DNA of 64,000 nt, from NCBI GenBank assembly GCA_016873165.1, contig VGXV01000011.1, positions 24,502 through 88,501 on the forward strand, in the 5' to 3' direction. The position numbers were made by a program, and so were the translations under genes. The notes beneath the pieces were generated by a model. That model was not told where the DNA came from, did not search any database, and worked only from the letters and a program-made list of their open reading frames with translations. Origin of the DNA: Planctomycetota bacterium (GTDB lineage: Bacteria; Planctomycetota; Brocadiia; Brocadiales; Brocadiaceae). This document shows, piece after piece, positions 1 to 10,118 of the stretch. Position 1 is the first letter of the stretch; every line of letters starts with the position of its first letter.

Positions 1-1
1 A

Positions 2-901
2 AAAGAAGGCTACAAAAATGTTTCCTTCGCAAAGTCTGCGAAGGAAGCTTATGAAATGCTTCGAATAGATCATCCTTTAAAGTCCGCCATAACGTATGAT
101 TTGATATTAATGGATATTGTAATGCCTGAAATAGATGGCATTGAGGCATGCATACAAATAAAAGCGAAAGAACATGTAAGAGATATTCCAATTATAATTA
201 TTACAGGCAGTGTGGAAGACAACTATATAAAGCAAGCATTTGAAGCCGGCGCTATAGATTATGTAAACAAACCTATAAATAGAATCGAGCTTTTGGCGCG
301 GGTACGTTCCGTTCTAAAACTAAAACAAGAGGTGGACCAGAGAAAAGAAGTCATGCGGCAACTGGAGGAATCGAATCGAAAATTACAACTCCTTTCCTAT
401 GTAGACGGTTTAACCGGCATCGCGAATCGCCGCCATTTCGATGAAATGCTTGATAAAGAATGGAGACGCTCATTGCGTGATAAAACATCGTTAACGTTAT
501 TGCTTTTAGATGTTGATTTTTTTAAGAAATTTAATGATAGTTACGGACATCAGGCGGGCGATGAATGCCTTAAACAAGTGGCAAAAACAATACATGGCAT
601 TGTTAATCGCCCCGGTGATTTAGCCGCAAGATACGGGGGAGAAGAATTTGCGATTATTTTAACAGAAATGAACCGTGAACATGCGGTGGTATTTGCCGAG
701 AAGGTGCGTGAATCCATTGAATTACTTAAAATTCCGCATAAACATTCGACCGTTTCTGATCACGTTACGTGCAGTATCGGTGTTTCGGTTGTAATTCCTA
801 ATAAAAATATCTCTCCAGGAACATTAATTGAGTCTGCTGACAAAGCCCTTTATAACGCAAAACTGGAAGGTCGAAACAGAATAAAAATAGTTACCGGCTG
901 A
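2..901 (+). CDS. Response regulator diguanylate cyclase (REC-GGDEF), 5' end cut by window edge
   Basis: The frame is open to the window edge, and the residues before the first internal Met (EGYKNVSFAKSAKEAYEM) look like the start of a receiver domain, so the gene begins outside the window. REC domain: phospho-acceptor Asp in LILMDIVMPEIDG, conserved Thr in IIIITGS, Lys in YVNKP. A coiled linker leads to a GGDEF domain (DGLTGIANRRHFD, then RYGGEEF). The active-site GGEEF and an RxxD inhibitory site five residues before it (RPGD) are intact, so it should make c-di-GMP from two GTP, with product inhibition, when the receiver is phosphorylated. PleD/WspR-like architecture; the partner kinase is not visible. 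Confidence 0.93.
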   Translation, partial: KEGYKNVSFAKSAKEAYEMLRIDHPLKSAITYDLILMDIVMPEIDGIEACIQIKAKEHVRDIPIIIITGSVEDNYIKQAFEAGAIDYVNKPINRIELLARVRSVLKLKQEVDQRKEVMRQLEESNRKLQLLSYVDGLTGIANRRHFDEMLDKEWRRSLRDKTSLTLLLLDVDFFKKFNDSYGHQAGDECLKQVAKTIHGIVNRPGDLAARYGGEEFAIILTEMNREHAVVFAEKVRESIELLKIPHKHSTVSDHVTCSIGVSVVIPNKNISPGTLIESADKALYNAKLEGRNRIKIVTG

Positions 902-1217
902 ATTTTTCTATTGAGATTTTGCAGAGAAAGGTTAAATATTATCCATTTCGTTAGAAAGTTTTTTACTCAAGGTTTGAAAATCCTCAGTAACTCGGTTGGA
1001 TACGGAAAACGTTTTTGACTTCGTTCTCATGCAGAATGATCCAAAGGATTTTTTCGTACACGTGGGAGAGATTTTGCCGAAGATTTATCAGGAAGGATTA
1101 TATACTTAAAATAAACTTGACTTTGCTTTATATCCGATATAAGGTAAAACACACAGGAAGGGGGCGGAGGCTTTATTTTTATGGCGGGTTAACTGAGGAT
1201 CAACAAGGGTATTTGAT
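902..1217. other. Gap without an intact gene; possible decayed 3' gene end
   Basis: No intact gene seen. A short open stretch at 978-1109 (+) reads as a plausible protein C-terminus (ENVFDFVLMQNDPKDFFVHV and onward to a stop) but has no start codon context and follows an in-frame stop. It may be a remnant of a deleted gene; I cannot name the family. Confidence 0.3.
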
Positions 1218-2435
1218 ATGGAAAGAATCATCAAAAGAACGGTTTTTGATGGAATTAAAAAATACCTGCATACAGATGATATTATTGTCTTGCACGGGGC
1301 GCGCCAGGTCGGCAAGACAACGATCCTTTACTTTATAGAAGACTACCTGAAAAAACTGGGTGAAACCACCCATTTTATTGATCTCGAGGATTCCAGATTT
1401 GTGAAGACACTGGATTTGGGTGTTGGAGAGTTTGTCAGGCATCTTAAAGAAGAAGGGTTGTTATCTGCCGGCACGAAAAGAAAGACCTTTGTCTTTATTG
1501 ATGAGATTCAGTACCTGGCTAATCCGTCATCATTTCTCAAACTTACGGCAGACCATCATAAAAATATCAAACTCATTGTTTCAGGTTCATCCAGCTTTGC
1601 CATAAAAACCAAATTTAAGGATTCCCTTGTCGGCAGGACGGTAAATTTTGAAATCTTTAATTTATCCTTCAGGGAATTTTTATTATTCAGACAATACCCC
1701 TTTGAACAGGGCAAGGTATATACACAAAAAAAGATAGATGAACTCAGGGCATTTGTTAAAGAGTATATCCTTTACGGAGGTTATCCAAAGATTGTTCTTA
1801 CCTCTGAGATAGACAGAAAGGAAAAATACCTGCAGCAGATTATTGACACCTATGTAAAGAAAGACATCAGAGACCTTGCCGATATTAAAGATATAGACAA
1901 ATACAACAAATTGCTGGAAGCGCTTGCCTCGCAAAGCGGCCAGCAGTTGAATATTGCCGAACTCTCCAATACCACAAAGATAGCAAAACAGACCATAGAA
2001 AAATATCTGTTCATCATGGAAAATACTTATATAATCAGACTGGTAAAACCATTCAGCAAAAATATACGTTCGGAACTCTTTAAATTGCCCAGGATATATT
2101 TTTACGATACGGGGCTTATGCAGATGCTTTGGCTAAAGGGATTGCAAAAAGAACTTATCGGCAATGTATTTGAAACAGGGATATTTGCTGAAATAGTAAA
2201 GAAATATGGACATGATGCAATATTTTACTGGCGGACAAAAGACAGAAAAGAAATAGATTTTATATTAAAAATAAAGAACTCCATACTGCCGGTAGAAGTG
2301 AAATTGAACTTTGAACAGTTCAACCCCTCGTCGATGCAGTATTTTAATAAACATTACGGCATAGACAAATACAAAGTCGTTGGTTTAAACGGCACGCCAA
2401 AAAATGAATCTTATGTTTATCCGTGGGATGTATAA
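1218..2435 (+). CDS. AAA-type ATPase with DUF4143 domain
   Basis: 405 aa. Walker A is GARQVGKTT near residue 27 and Walker B is FVFIDEIQYL near residue 95, in an N-terminal AAA_14 domain. The C-terminal half matches the DUF4143 layout, ending in a nuclease-like DFILKIK...PVEVK segment (Asp, Glu-x-Lys). These proteins are common, patchily distributed and of uncertain function; suggested roles include mobile-element or defence-associated ATPases. ATG start preceded by AAGGGT. Stands alone between a repeat-poor gap and a flippase gene. The E-x-K pattern near the C-terminus suggests a PD-(D/E)xK-like fold, which is inference. Confidence 0.9.
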   Translation: MERIIKRTVFDGIKKYLHTDDIIVLHGARQVGKTTILYFIEDYLKKLGETTHFIDLEDSRFVKTLDLGVGEFVRHLKEEGLLSAGTKRKTFVFIDEIQYLANPSSFLKLTADHHKNIKLIVSGSSSFAIKTKFKDSLVGRTVNFEIFNLSFREFLLFRQYPFEQGKVYTQKKIDELRAFVKEYILYGGYPKIVLTSEIDRKEKYLQQIIDTYVKKDIRDLADIKDIDKYNKLLEALASQSGQQLNIAELSNTTKIAKQTIEKYLFIMENTYIIRLVKPFSKNIRSELFKLPRIYFYDTGLMQMLWLKGLQKELIGNVFETGIFAEIVKKYGHDAIFYWRTKDRKEIDFILKIKNSILPVEVKLNFEQFNPSSMQYFNKHYGIDKYKVVGLNGTPKNESYVYPWDV

Positions 2436-2520
2436 GGGAATGTGCAGGATTGTCGTGTTGCATCGAGTATATTACTCCTTTTGTATTTATTTTCAAAATT
2501 TTAACAGATAAGCTTCCAAA

Positions 2521-3999
2521 TTGAGCCAACTCAAAAAACTTGCATCACAAACCGCTATCTATGGTTTGAGCACTATACTTGGCCGCTTGCTTAACTACCT
2601 TCTCGTGCCTTTGCACACAAGAGTTTTTGGGGCGGCTGATTATGGCGTGGTAAGCGAACTGTATGCGTATTCCTCGTTTTTTATTGTGATGCTTACCTAT
2701 GGAATGGAAACTGCTTTTTTCCGTTTTTCACAGGATGAAGAAAAAAAAGAAAAAGTATTCCCAACGGCATTTGTATCCCTTTGCGTCACTTCAATTATTT
2801 TTATGCTTGGCATGGGCATTTTTGCGCAACCGCTTGCAAATGCCATCCGTTATCCGAATCATCCGGAATACATTATTATTTTTTCCCTTATCCTTGGTCT
2901 TGATGCGATAGCAAGTATTCCCTTCGCGTTGCTTCGCCAGCAAGGCCGTCCGGCAAAATTTGCCATAGTAAAGAATATCAATATCTTCAGCAATATTCTC
3001 CTGAATCTCTATTTTTTAATGTTGTGTCCATACCTGAAACATACATCAAATATTACGCTGCCGTTCTATAATGAAAATATTGGTGTGGGGTATGTTTTTG
3101 TTTCAAACCTTGTGGCAAGCGTTATTACGCTTCCTCTCTTATCAAAAGAAATATCCCGTATAAAAACAGGCTTTGATCCGGTGGTTTGGAGGAAAATGGC
3201 TGCTTACGGGTTGCCTCTGATAATTGTGGGGTTGGGCGGCATGGTGAATGAAACGCTTGATCGGGCTATCATGAAATATTTGCTTCCGGCTGACAAAGAG
3301 ACATTGAGCCAGGTTGGAATTTACGGGGCGAATTATAAGCTTTCCATCCTGATGAGTTTGTTTATTCAGGCATTTCGTTTTGCGGCGGAGCCGTTCTTTT
3401 TTTCTCACGCAAAGACATCGGATAAAAGAATTATATATGCGCGTGTAATGGATTATTTTGTAATCGTATGTCTGGGAATATTCTTATTCGTAACTTTATA
3501 CATTGATATCTTCAAATACTTTATTGGCCGCCAATTTTATGACGGATTGAAGGTGGTTCCGGTATTGCTGCTCGCCAATGTATGTCTCGGTATTTATTAT
3601 AATCTTTCCATCTGGTACAAGCTTTCCGATCAAACCAAAAAGGGCGCTATGATATCATTAATTGGCGCGGGTGTTACGATTGGGCTAAATATCTGGTGGA
3701 TTCCTGTATTTGGATACGCAGGCTCGGCATGGGCAACCTTTATTTGTTATTTCAGTATGATGGTGATTTGCTATTTTATGGGAATAAAATATTACCCGAT
3801 ACCGTATCATGTTAAACAGATATTGTGTTTTACAGGAATAGCGCTCTTTTTATTTTTTACCGGATGGTATTGCAGAAACTATTATTATGCAGATGACCTG
3901 ATACAAACCCTTTGTGTAAATTCCGCCTTGTTTGTGTGTTTCATCGTAGCGGCTTGTTTATTCATTAAAAAAGATAAAATGCTAACTTTGCCAGCATAA
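2521..3999 (+). CDS. Polysaccharide flippase (Wzx/MATE-like, MOP superfamily)
   Basis: 492 aa, strongly hydrophobic with about 12-14 predicted membrane helices. The N-terminus (KKLASQTAIYGLSTILGRLL) is typical of oligosaccharide flippases that move lipid-linked sugar units across the inner membrane. The start is a TTG with no obvious Shine-Dalgarno sequence, chosen because it gives the family's usual N-terminus. No glycosyltransferase cluster is adjacent, so the substrate cannot be inferred. Confidence 0.88.
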   Translation: MSQLKKLASQTAIYGLSTILGRLLNYLLVPLHTRVFGAADYGVVSELYAYSSFFIVMLTYGMETAFFRFSQDEEKKEKVFPTAFVSLCVTSIIFMLGMGIFAQPLANAIRYPNHPEYIIIFSLILGLDAIASIPFALLRQQGRPAKFAIVKNINIFSNILLNLYFLMLCPYLKHTSNITLPFYNENIGVGYVFVSNLVASVITLPLLSKEISRIKTGFDPVVWRKMAAYGLPLIIVGLGGMVNETLDRAIMKYLLPADKETLSQVGIYGANYKLSILMSLFIQAFRFAAEPFFFSHAKTSDKRIIYARVMDYFVIVCLGIFLFVTLYIDIFKYFIGRQFYDGLKVVPVLLLANVCLGIYYNLSIWYKLSDQTKKGAMISLIGAGVTIGLNIWWIPVFGYAGSAWATFICYFSMMVICYFMGIKYYPIPYHVKQILCFTGIALFLFFTGWYCRNYYYADDLIQTLCVNSALFVCFIVAACLFIKKDKMLTLPA

Positions 4000-4304
4000 C
4001 AGTATCGTGTCCGGAGAGAGGGCGGACATTCCCGATTTTTTGCAAATTCATTCTTCTTGTTCCCAAGTTCCTGCTTGGGAATGCTCCCGGAAAAACTGTT
4101 TTTAGCGTATAATAGGAACATTTTGTTGAGGATACGTGTTTTTCTGGTATCAATATTCAAAGGCAAAAACAACTTAATAGCTTTATATGGCTTGATTTAC
4201 TACACTACTTTTGTTACTATTTGCTCTTTGTTAAAATTAATTGAAAAAGGGTGGATTTTATTGAGAAAAATAGAAAGATTTGTTTATTTTCAAAGGTGTA
4301 TAGT
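4000..4304. repeat. Gap with half of a repeat (family A) and a hairpin
   Basis: Contains ACATTCCCGATTTTTTGCAA at 4026-4045, one end of a repeat seen again at 10350, 10967 and 14967. It is followed by a hairpin built on TTCCCAAG...CTTGGGAA (about 4060-4081) and the complementary end sequence GGGAATGCTCCCG (4077-4089). A TATAAT hexamer at 4108-4113 could be a -10 box for the downstream kinase/lepA genes, but no good -35 is visible. No gene. Confidence 0.6.
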
Positions 4305-5264
4305 TTGCGTAAGTATTTAATAGGTATAGATTTAGGTGGTACAAATTTAAAAGCAGGAATTGTAGACCGAAACGGTAAGATTCTCCATCAGTTTTCAATT
4401 AAAACGGACGCAAATGCCGAATCCCAGGTAATTTCCCGCCAGATATGTGAACTTGTTGCAGAAATAATAAAGAAAGGCCGCATTGGACAAGCAGATATTG
4501 TTGGCATAGGGCTTGGTTCTCCCGGACTTATTGATAAAAAAGGCGAGACAATTTTGTTTTCGCCGAATTTGCCAAAATGGCATGATGTTCCGATTAAAAA
4601 AGTTATCGGGGAAAAATTCGATTTGCCCTGCATTCTGGAAAATGATGCAAATGCTGCCGCATGGGGTGAAAAGTGGGTAGGGGCGGGGAAAAATGCCAAT
4701 TCATTGGTGATGTTGACTCTGGGGACAGGGATTGGAGGTGGCATTATCATTGATAATAAACTGTGGCGGGGAATGAATAATGTGGCCGCGGAGATTGGCC
4801 ATATGACTATCCAGGCGGATGGTCCCCGATGTAATTGCGGGAATTACGGGTGCATAGAGGTCTATGCGTCTGCAACGGGCATGGTCCGGCGTTTCAAGGA
4901 ATTATTGGAAAGTGGCAAGGCTTCATCATTAAAAAAGAATGATGAAATTACCGCAAAGAGGATCAGTGAAGCTGCCGTGCAGGGGGATAAAACGGCATTG
5001 AGTATTATTGAGGAAACAGGACGTTATCTTGGCATTGCTATGGTGAATATCATACATATATTGAATCCCGAGGTGATAGTATTGGCAGGCGGGATGATCG
5101 GTTCCGGGGAATTGTTAATGAATCCGATTAAACAGATAATAGAAAAAAGGGCTTTAAAGGCATCATATAAGGATACGAAAATACTATTTTCGCAACTTGG
5201 TACTGATGCGGGAATAATAGGAGCTGCTGGATGTCTACTGAAAGAATTAGAAATTTCTGCATAA
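4305..5264 (+). CDS. ROK-family sugar kinase (glucokinase-like)
   Basis: 319 aa from TTG at 4305. This start is preferred over an in-frame GTG at 4251 because it gives the family N-terminus [18 protein letters not shown] and has AAGGTG six bases upstream. The N-terminal ATP phosphate-1 motif is DLGGTN. Sugar-binding/catalytic residues lie in [11 protein letters not shown]. The ROK zinc motif is complete: [10 protein letters not shown], with the upstream His in GHMTIQ. Likely phosphorylates glucose or a related hexose in the cytoplasm; substrate not proven. The 3' end overlaps lepA by 34 bases, implying translational coupling. Confidence 0.9.
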   Translation: MRKYLIGIDLGGTNLKAGIVDRNGKILHQFSIKTDANAESQVISRQICELVAEIIKKGRIGQADIVGIGLGSPGLIDKKGETILFSPNLPKWHDVPIKKVIGEKFDLPCILENDANAAAWGEKWVGAGKNANSLVMLTLGTGIGGGIIIDNKLWRGMNNVAAEIGHMTIQADGPRCNCGNYGCIEVYASATGMVRRFKELLESGKASSLKKNDEITAKRISEAAVQGDKTALSIIEETGRYLGIAMVNIIHILNPEVIVLAGGMIGSGELLMNPIKQIIEKRALKASYKDTKILFSQLGTDAGIIGAAGCLLKELEISA

Positions 5265-7030
5265 TTGCACATATCGATCACGGAAAATCAACCCTTGCAG
5301 ACCGCCTTATGGAAAGGACACAGGCGATATCGTCAAGAGAATTCAGGAATCAAATGCTTGACGATATGGATCTGGAACGCGAGCGCGGCATTACTATAAA
5401 GGCCAGCGCGGTTGCATTGACACTTAAGCGAGGGGGGATCGAGTATAATTTAAATCTTATCGATACTCCCGGACATGTTGATTTCAGCTATGAAGTATCG
5501 CGGAGTCTTGGCTCCTGTGAAGGGGCTTTGCTGCTGGTGGATGCCTCGCAGGGGGTGGAGGCGCAGACTGTAGCCAATGCGTATCTTGCAATGGAACATG
5601 ATTTGACAATTATCCCTGTGGTCAGCAAAATTGATTTGCCGCAGTCACGCCCTCAGGAGGTATTGGCCGAAATGGAAAAGACCCTGGGCATTGATACAAA
5701 GGATGCGTTAATGGTGAGCGCAAAAAGCGGAGAAGGCATCGATCAGATTTTTGATGCTATTATTAAATATATTCCGCCTCCGAAAGGGGATTCTAATGCG
5801 CCGCTGCGGGCGCTTATCTTTGATTCGGAGTATGATGAATACAGGGGCGTTATTGTTTACCTGCGGGTATTTGACGGCTCGATTAAGGTGGGTGATGAAA
5901 TATTTATGATGAAGACAAAACGCTCATTTAAAGTGGAGGAAGTCGGCGCCTTTAGGCCAAAAATGACGCAGAAAAACGGGCTTTTTACGGGTGAGGTAGG
6001 ATATTGCATCGCCAACATCAAGTCTCTTCATGATGTTAAAGTAGGTGATACGGTTACCCTGAATAAGGAAAGGGCGGAGAAACCGTTGGCCGGATACCGG
6101 CAGCCGATACCCATGGTCTATTGCGGGATTTATCCTACGGATAATGCCGATTTTAAACTTCTTCGTGAAGCTTTGGAACGTTTAAGTCTGAATGATTCCT
6201 CTTTTACCTTTGTTCCTGAAACCTCTCAGGCGCTGGGATTCGGTTTCCGGTGCGGGTTTCTCGGTCTTTTACATATGGATATAGTTCAGGAGCGTCTGGA
6301 AAGGGAAAGCAACATCAATATAGTACAAACGGCTCCCAACGTAACGTATGAGATTTTAAAAACGAATAAGGAAGTAATTAAAGTTGATAATCCGGAAAGC
6401 GTCCCTCCGGTAAATGAAATAGATGAATTTCGTGAACCGATGGTGCGCGCCAGTTTTGTCTTGCCTGCGGAGTATTTAGGAGCTATTATGCAGCTTGCCG
6501 AAGGAAGAAGGGGCAGATACAAAAGCACCGAATATTTAAGCGAAAAACGTGCGATCCTTGTATACGAATTGCCGTTGGCGGAAATAATATTTGATTTTTT
6601 TGATAAAATGAAATCCGCCACGAGAGGCTATGGAACATTGGATTACGATTTAATAGGATACGAACCTGCAGACCTTGTGAAACTGGATATCCTCGTTGGC
6701 GGCAAAAGGGTGGATGCCCTTTCAACAATCGTGCACAGGAAAGATGCGGAGAACAGAGGGAGAAAGCAGGTAAAGAAACTGAAAAACGAGATTTCCCGGC
6801 ACTTGTTTGAAGTAGTTCTGCAGGCGGCTATCGGAAGCAGGGTAATTGCAAGAGAGACGATCAGGCCCATTGCCAAAAATGTCACTGCGAAATGTTACGG
6901 CGGTGATATTACAAGAAAAAGGAAACTTTTGGAAAAACAAAAAGAAGGGAAAAAAAGGATGAAATCGGTGGGAAACGTGGAGATACCCCAGAAAGCATTC
7001 TTGTCCGTGTTGTCGATTGATGATGAATAA
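5231..7030 (+). CDS. lepA: Elongation factor 4 (LepA GTPase)
   Basis: 599 aa, the family's usual length. G1 is [10 protein letters not shown]3 is DTPGHVDF, and the LepA-specific C-terminal domain ends with a basic segment ([19 protein letters not shown]) and a short tail. EF4 binds ribosomes and can back-translocate tRNAs; it is a non-essential fidelity and assembly factor. Oddity: the G4 motif, normally NKID, reads SKID (VVSKIDLP). Starts inside the ROK kinase gene, and its TAA overlaps the signal peptidase start by one base (TAATG). A lepA-lepB pair is a common bacterial arrangement. Confidence 0.97.
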   Translation: MSTERIRNFCIIAHIDHGKSTLADRLMERTQAISSREFRNQMLDDMDLERERGITIKASAVALTLKRGGIEYNLNLIDTPGHVDFSYEVSRSLGSCEGALLLVDASQGVEAQTVANAYLAMEHDLTIIPVVSKIDLPQSRPQEVLAEMEKTLGIDTKDALMVSAKSGEGIDQIFDAIIKYIPPPKGDSNAPLRALIFDSEYDEYRGVIVYLRVFDGSIKVGDEIFMMKTKRSFKVEEVGAFRPKMTQKNGLFTGEVGYCIANIKSLHDVKVGDTVTLNKERAEKPLAGYRQPIPMVYCGIYPTDNADFKLLREALERLSLNDSSFTFVPETSQALGFGFRCGFLGLLHMDIVQERLERESNINIVQTAPNVTYEILKTNKEVIKVDNPESVPPVNEIDEFREPMVRASFVLPAEYLGAIMQLAEGRRGRYKSTEYLSEKRAILVYELPLAEIIFDFFDKMKSATRGYGTLDYDLIGYEPADLVKLDILVGGKRVDALSTIVHRKDAENRGRKQVKKLKNEISRHLFEVVLQAAIGSRVIARETIRPIAKNVTAKCYGGDITRKRKLLEKQKEGKKRMKSVGNVEIPQKAFLSVLSIDDE

Positions 7031-8547
7031 TGGGGTGGCTTGTGTCCAAAAGTAAGGAAAGTATAAAAACAGATTTGCCTGAAAAAAAGAAAAAGCGTAA
7101 ACATAAGTTACGTGAAAATATAGAATCAATTGCAATAGCGGTGGCGTTAGCATTTGCCATTCGTTACTTTGTTGTGGAGGCATTTAAAATTCCGACAGGG
7201 TCGATGGCGCCTACTCTTCTGGGAATGCATAAGGATGTCAATTGTCCTAACTGTGAATGGAGTTTCTATGCCGACCGCCAAAGCGAGACCGCTACCTGCC
7301 CGAATTGTCAATTGGAAATAAATATTTCTCTTCACTGCAATACGTGCAACAGCAGGATTCGCTATAACTGGCCTGCATGGTTGTGGAGAAAAGGCGCCTG
7401 CACGAACTGTCAAACAAAGATCGTTTGGAATGATTTATCAAACCGGGTTGTTCATGGCGGCAACAGGATACTGGTGAATAAATTCTGGTATAAATTTACA
7501 CAACCGAAACGATGGGATGTCATGGTATTTGTCTATCCGTTCTATGATATCAAATGTAAAAATTGTTCGGTTCTGATACCCGATGTGAAATGGCGCGATA
7601 GTTTGTCGTGTCCGCGATGCGGAGGCACAAGGTTTTCAAAGAAAAAGAAGAATTATATAAAACGGTTGATCGGTTTGCCCGGCGAAAAGCTGCAAATCGT
7701 GAATGGCGATATTTATATAAATGATAAAATACAAAGAAAACCCGGCAAGATACAGGATACGTTATGGTTGTCGGTGTATAACAGTAATTATGTAATTAAA
7801 GAGGAAGTAGTTCCTTCCTGGATTACCGGCAGTGGATATTGGAATATTTCGGAAAGATCACTTGCGTTGGATAATTTGAGTAAAGGTAATCCAGAGACGT
7901 CGTTGATTACTTTCGGGCAACAAATATCCGATCAGAACGGTTACAATAACAGGTCAGGTGATAATGAAATGGGTGACGTCAAAATCAGCCTCGATGTTAC
8001 TCCTGCACGGGGTTCTCATGCATTGGTATTCGTTCTCGAGAAAAATGAAGATATTTTTACCGCAAGTATTCCTATTGGAGATATAGCGGATAAGTGCACT
8101 CTTTCGAGATCGAATGATGATGTTGTTGTGGAAAAAGATTTTCATTTGCAGGCGGATCAGGCGCACAAGATCGAATTCTCCAATGTGGACCATATAGTAT
8201 CACTTGCCGTAAATGACATTGAAGTATTTTCGTTCGATTATGATGACGGGGCGGTTCCTGCGTCGCGTCCATCCGATGCCAGCAAGGTACGTTTAGGGGG
8301 AACGAACGTGAAGGCAAAGTATGAAAATATTCAAATCTATCATGATGTTTACTATACAAACCTTTCAAGCGATACTTTTGGCACGTCTCAGCCAATTCAA
8401 CTGAAAGAAAAGGATTATTTTGTTTTAGGGGACAACAGCAGAAACAGCAATGATAGCCGCGTGTGGAAGTTTGTTCCTGAAAAGAATGTTGTAGGGAAGG
8501 CATTTTTTGTATTCTGGCCATTAGAAAATATCAGTTTTATTAAATAA
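7030..8547 (+). CDS. lepB: Signal peptidase I, enlarged with zinc ribbons and a beta-sandwich insert
   Basis: 505 aa, roughly twice the usual bacterial length. One membrane anchor (about residues 31-50) is followed by the catalytic serine box IPTGSMAPT (Ser58). The lysine box is IKRLIGLPGEK (near residue 212) and the C-terminal box GDNSRNSNDSR is near residue 467, so the Ser/Lys dyad is intact. Inserted are Cys-x2-Cys pairs forming probable zinc ribbons (CPNCEW, CPNCQ, CNTCN, CTNCQ, CKNC, CPRCGG) between the Ser and Lys boxes, and a segment of about 200 residues (about 240-440) resembling a LamG/concanavalin-like sandwich. Cleaves signal peptides of exported proteins at the membrane. Translationally coupled to lepA. 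Confidence 0.93.
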   Translation: MGWLVSKSKESIKTDLPEKKKKRKHKLRENIESIAIAVALAFAIRYFVVEAFKIPTGSMAPTLLGMHKDVNCPNCEWSFYADRQSETATCPNCQLEINISLHCNTCNSRIRYNWPAWLWRKGACTNCQTKIVWNDLSNRVVHGGNRILVNKFWYKFTQPKRWDVMVFVYPFYDIKCKNCSVLIPDVKWRDSLSCPRCGGTRFSKKKKNYIKRLIGLPGEKLQIVNGDIYINDKIQRKPGKIQDTLWLSVYNSNYVIKEEVVPSWITGSGYWNISERSLALDNLSKGNPETSLITFGQQISDQNGYNNRSGDNEMGDVKISLDVTPARGSHALVFVLEKNEDIFTASIPIGDIADKCTLSRSNDDVVVEKDFHLQADQAHKIEFSNVDHIVSLAVNDIEVFSFDYDDGAVPASRPSDASKVRLGGTNVKAKYENIQIYHDVYYTNLSSDTFGTSQPIQLKEKDYFVLGDNSRNSNDSRVWKFVPEKNVVGKAFFVFWPLENISFIK

Positions 8548-8552
8548 TAAAT

Positions 8553-9371
8553 ATGAATTTGCTCAGGACAGAAGGGTTAACAAAATCTTTCGGTAAACGT
8601 ACCGTAGTAAATCAGGTAAGTTTCGAGGTAAACAGAGGCGAGATAGTAGGATTGCTTGGTCAAAACGGAGCAGGCAAAAGCACTTCTTTTAATATGGTTA
8701 TCGGAATTATCCGGCCGGACAGCGGAAGGGTGATTTTTCAAAATGAGGATGTTACTTATGCTCCGATATATTTGCGTGCCCGCAAAGGAATGGGATATTT
8801 GTGCCAGGAAACGTCTGTATTTCAGCGGTTAACAGTGGAAGAAAACATCCTTGCCATTCTGGAAACTCACCGATACAGTTCAAATGAAAAATATAAACTT
8901 CTGGTAGAACTGCTTGCCGAATTCAATTTGAAACCGCTTTCAAAACATAAGGCGTTTACCCTTTCGGGCGGAGAAAGAAGACGCCTTGAAATTGCGCGTG
9001 CGCTTGCAAGTTCTCCCTCAATGATTTTGCTTGATGAGCCTTTTACCGGCGTAGACCCTATTGCGGTAAATGAAGTGCAGGAAATTGTTTTGAGGCTCAG
9101 AGACAAAGGAATCGGCATACTTATTACCGATCACAATGTCCGCGAAGCGTTGAGCATTACATCTCATTCATACATCATCAATGAAGGCGCTGTTGTTGCA
9201 AAAGGCACGACGCAGGAAATATTGAATAATCCTGTTGCGCGTCAGTCTTATCTGGGAGATAATTTCCCCACCAGTGAGTATCGGTTGGCCGATTTTGATG
9301 ACCCACGCAGGCGAACAGCAATAGACAAAAGCAGAAAACCCATAGTTCGGAAAGATACCATTATAAAATAA
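8553..9371 (+). CDS. lptB: LPS export ABC transporter ATP-binding protein
   Basis: 272 aa. Walker A GQNGAGKST, signature LSGGERRRLEIARAL, Walker B MILLDEPFTGVDP, H-loop ITDHNVRE. The GVDP and DHNVREAL sequences are typical of LptB rather than branched-chain amino-acid ATPases. Powers lipopolysaccharide extraction from the inner membrane with LptFGC, none of which is in the window. The C-terminus has about 30 extra basic residues after the usual end. Six bases after lepB and 13 before the LysM gene, so probably one transcript. Confidence 0.93.
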   Translation: MNLLRTEGLTKSFGKRTVVNQVSFEVNRGEIVGLLGQNGAGKSTSFNMVIGIIRPDSGRVIFQNEDVTYAPIYLRARKGMGYLCQETSVFQRLTVEENILAILETHRYSSNEKYKLLVELLAEFNLKPLSKHKAFTLSGGERRRLEIARALASSPSMILLDEPFTGVDPIAVNEVQEIVLRLRDKGIGILITDHNVREALSITSHSYIINEGAVVAKGTTQEILNNPVARQSYLGDNFPTSEYRLADFDDPRRRTAIDKSRKPIVRKDTIIK

Positions 9372-9383
9372 GGATTAAGTATT

Positions 9384-10103
9384 TTGCGCAACAATTATAT
9401 TATTTATTTTGTAACGGTTTCCATTTTGTTTTTTTGGAGTGGTTGTGCCACCCAACAAAAAACGGAAATACCGGTATTAAAAGAAAAAGAAACTGCTCCG
9501 GAAGAAGTTAAAAGGCCGTCGGCAGCAACGACTACAACTACTGCCTATACGATTCAAAAAGGCGATACGTTGTGGCGTATTTCAAAAAAATACGGCGTGT
9601 CTGTAGATTCAATTACGGCAATAAATCAGATCGAAAATACACGAGATTTAAAAATAGGACAGAAGATTATTATTCCTTCGAAAAATGTCTCTTATAATTC
9701 GTATGGTGGCCGCACAGTGTCGTCTCGTAATAGCGTTTCGTCGAAAGGTTTTATCTGGCCTGTAAAAGGAGAAATCGTATCGCATTATAATCAGACGAAA
9801 AATGGTAAGAAATTTATGGGGATAAGTATACAGCCTCAGGCAGGGCAGAAAATCGTTGCGGCAAAAAAAGGAACGGTGGAAGCCATTTCTTCATTGGAAA
9901 ATAATTTTCATGTTGTTGTGATCAAGCATGATTGGTCGGTGAGGACATTATATGGCGGTCATTATATACCAATCGTTGGAGAAGGAAATTATATTGAACA
10001 AGGGCAGCCGATAGCGACGTTTGATTCAAATACACCGGATGAACTTAGTTTTAAAGTATATGTAAAAGACAAACCTGTTAACCCTATTTCTTATTTACCT
10101 TAA
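9384..10103 (+). CDS. LysM and degenerate LytM/M23 domain lipoprotein (NlpD/EnvC-like)
   Basis: 239 aa, TTG start after AAGGA. An N-terminal signal ending in FFWSGC suggests lipoprotein processing, although Trp at -3 is atypical. A LysM peptidoglycan-binding domain lies at about residues 54-97 (IQKGDTLWRISKKYGV to IGQKIIIPS). The C-terminal M23/LytM fold runs from FIWPVKGEIVSHY to about residue 230. The metal ligands of active M23 enzymes (HxxxD and HxH) are not seen: the HxxxD region reads GISIQPQAG. It is therefore probably a non-catalytic activator of cell-wall amidases, as NlpD and EnvC are. That role is inferred from family knowledge. Confidence 0.87.
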   Translation: MRNNYIIYFVTVSILFFWSGCATQQKTEIPVLKEKETAPEEVKRPSAATTTTTAYTIQKGDTLWRISKKYGVSVDSITAINQIENTRDLKIGQKIIIPSKNVSYNSYGGRTVSSRNSVSSKGFIWPVKGEIVSHYNQTKNGKKFMGISIQPQAGQKIVAAKKGTVEAISSLENNFHVVVIKHDWSVRTLYGGHYIPIVGEGNYIEQGQPIATFDSNTPDELSFKVYVKDKPVNPISYLP

Positions 10104-10118
10104 TGAGGGGGATGTGTT

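Noticed and set aside
4251..4304. GTG at 4251 as the ROK kinase start
   Set aside because: The TTG at 4305 has a well-placed AAGGTG and gives the family N-terminus.
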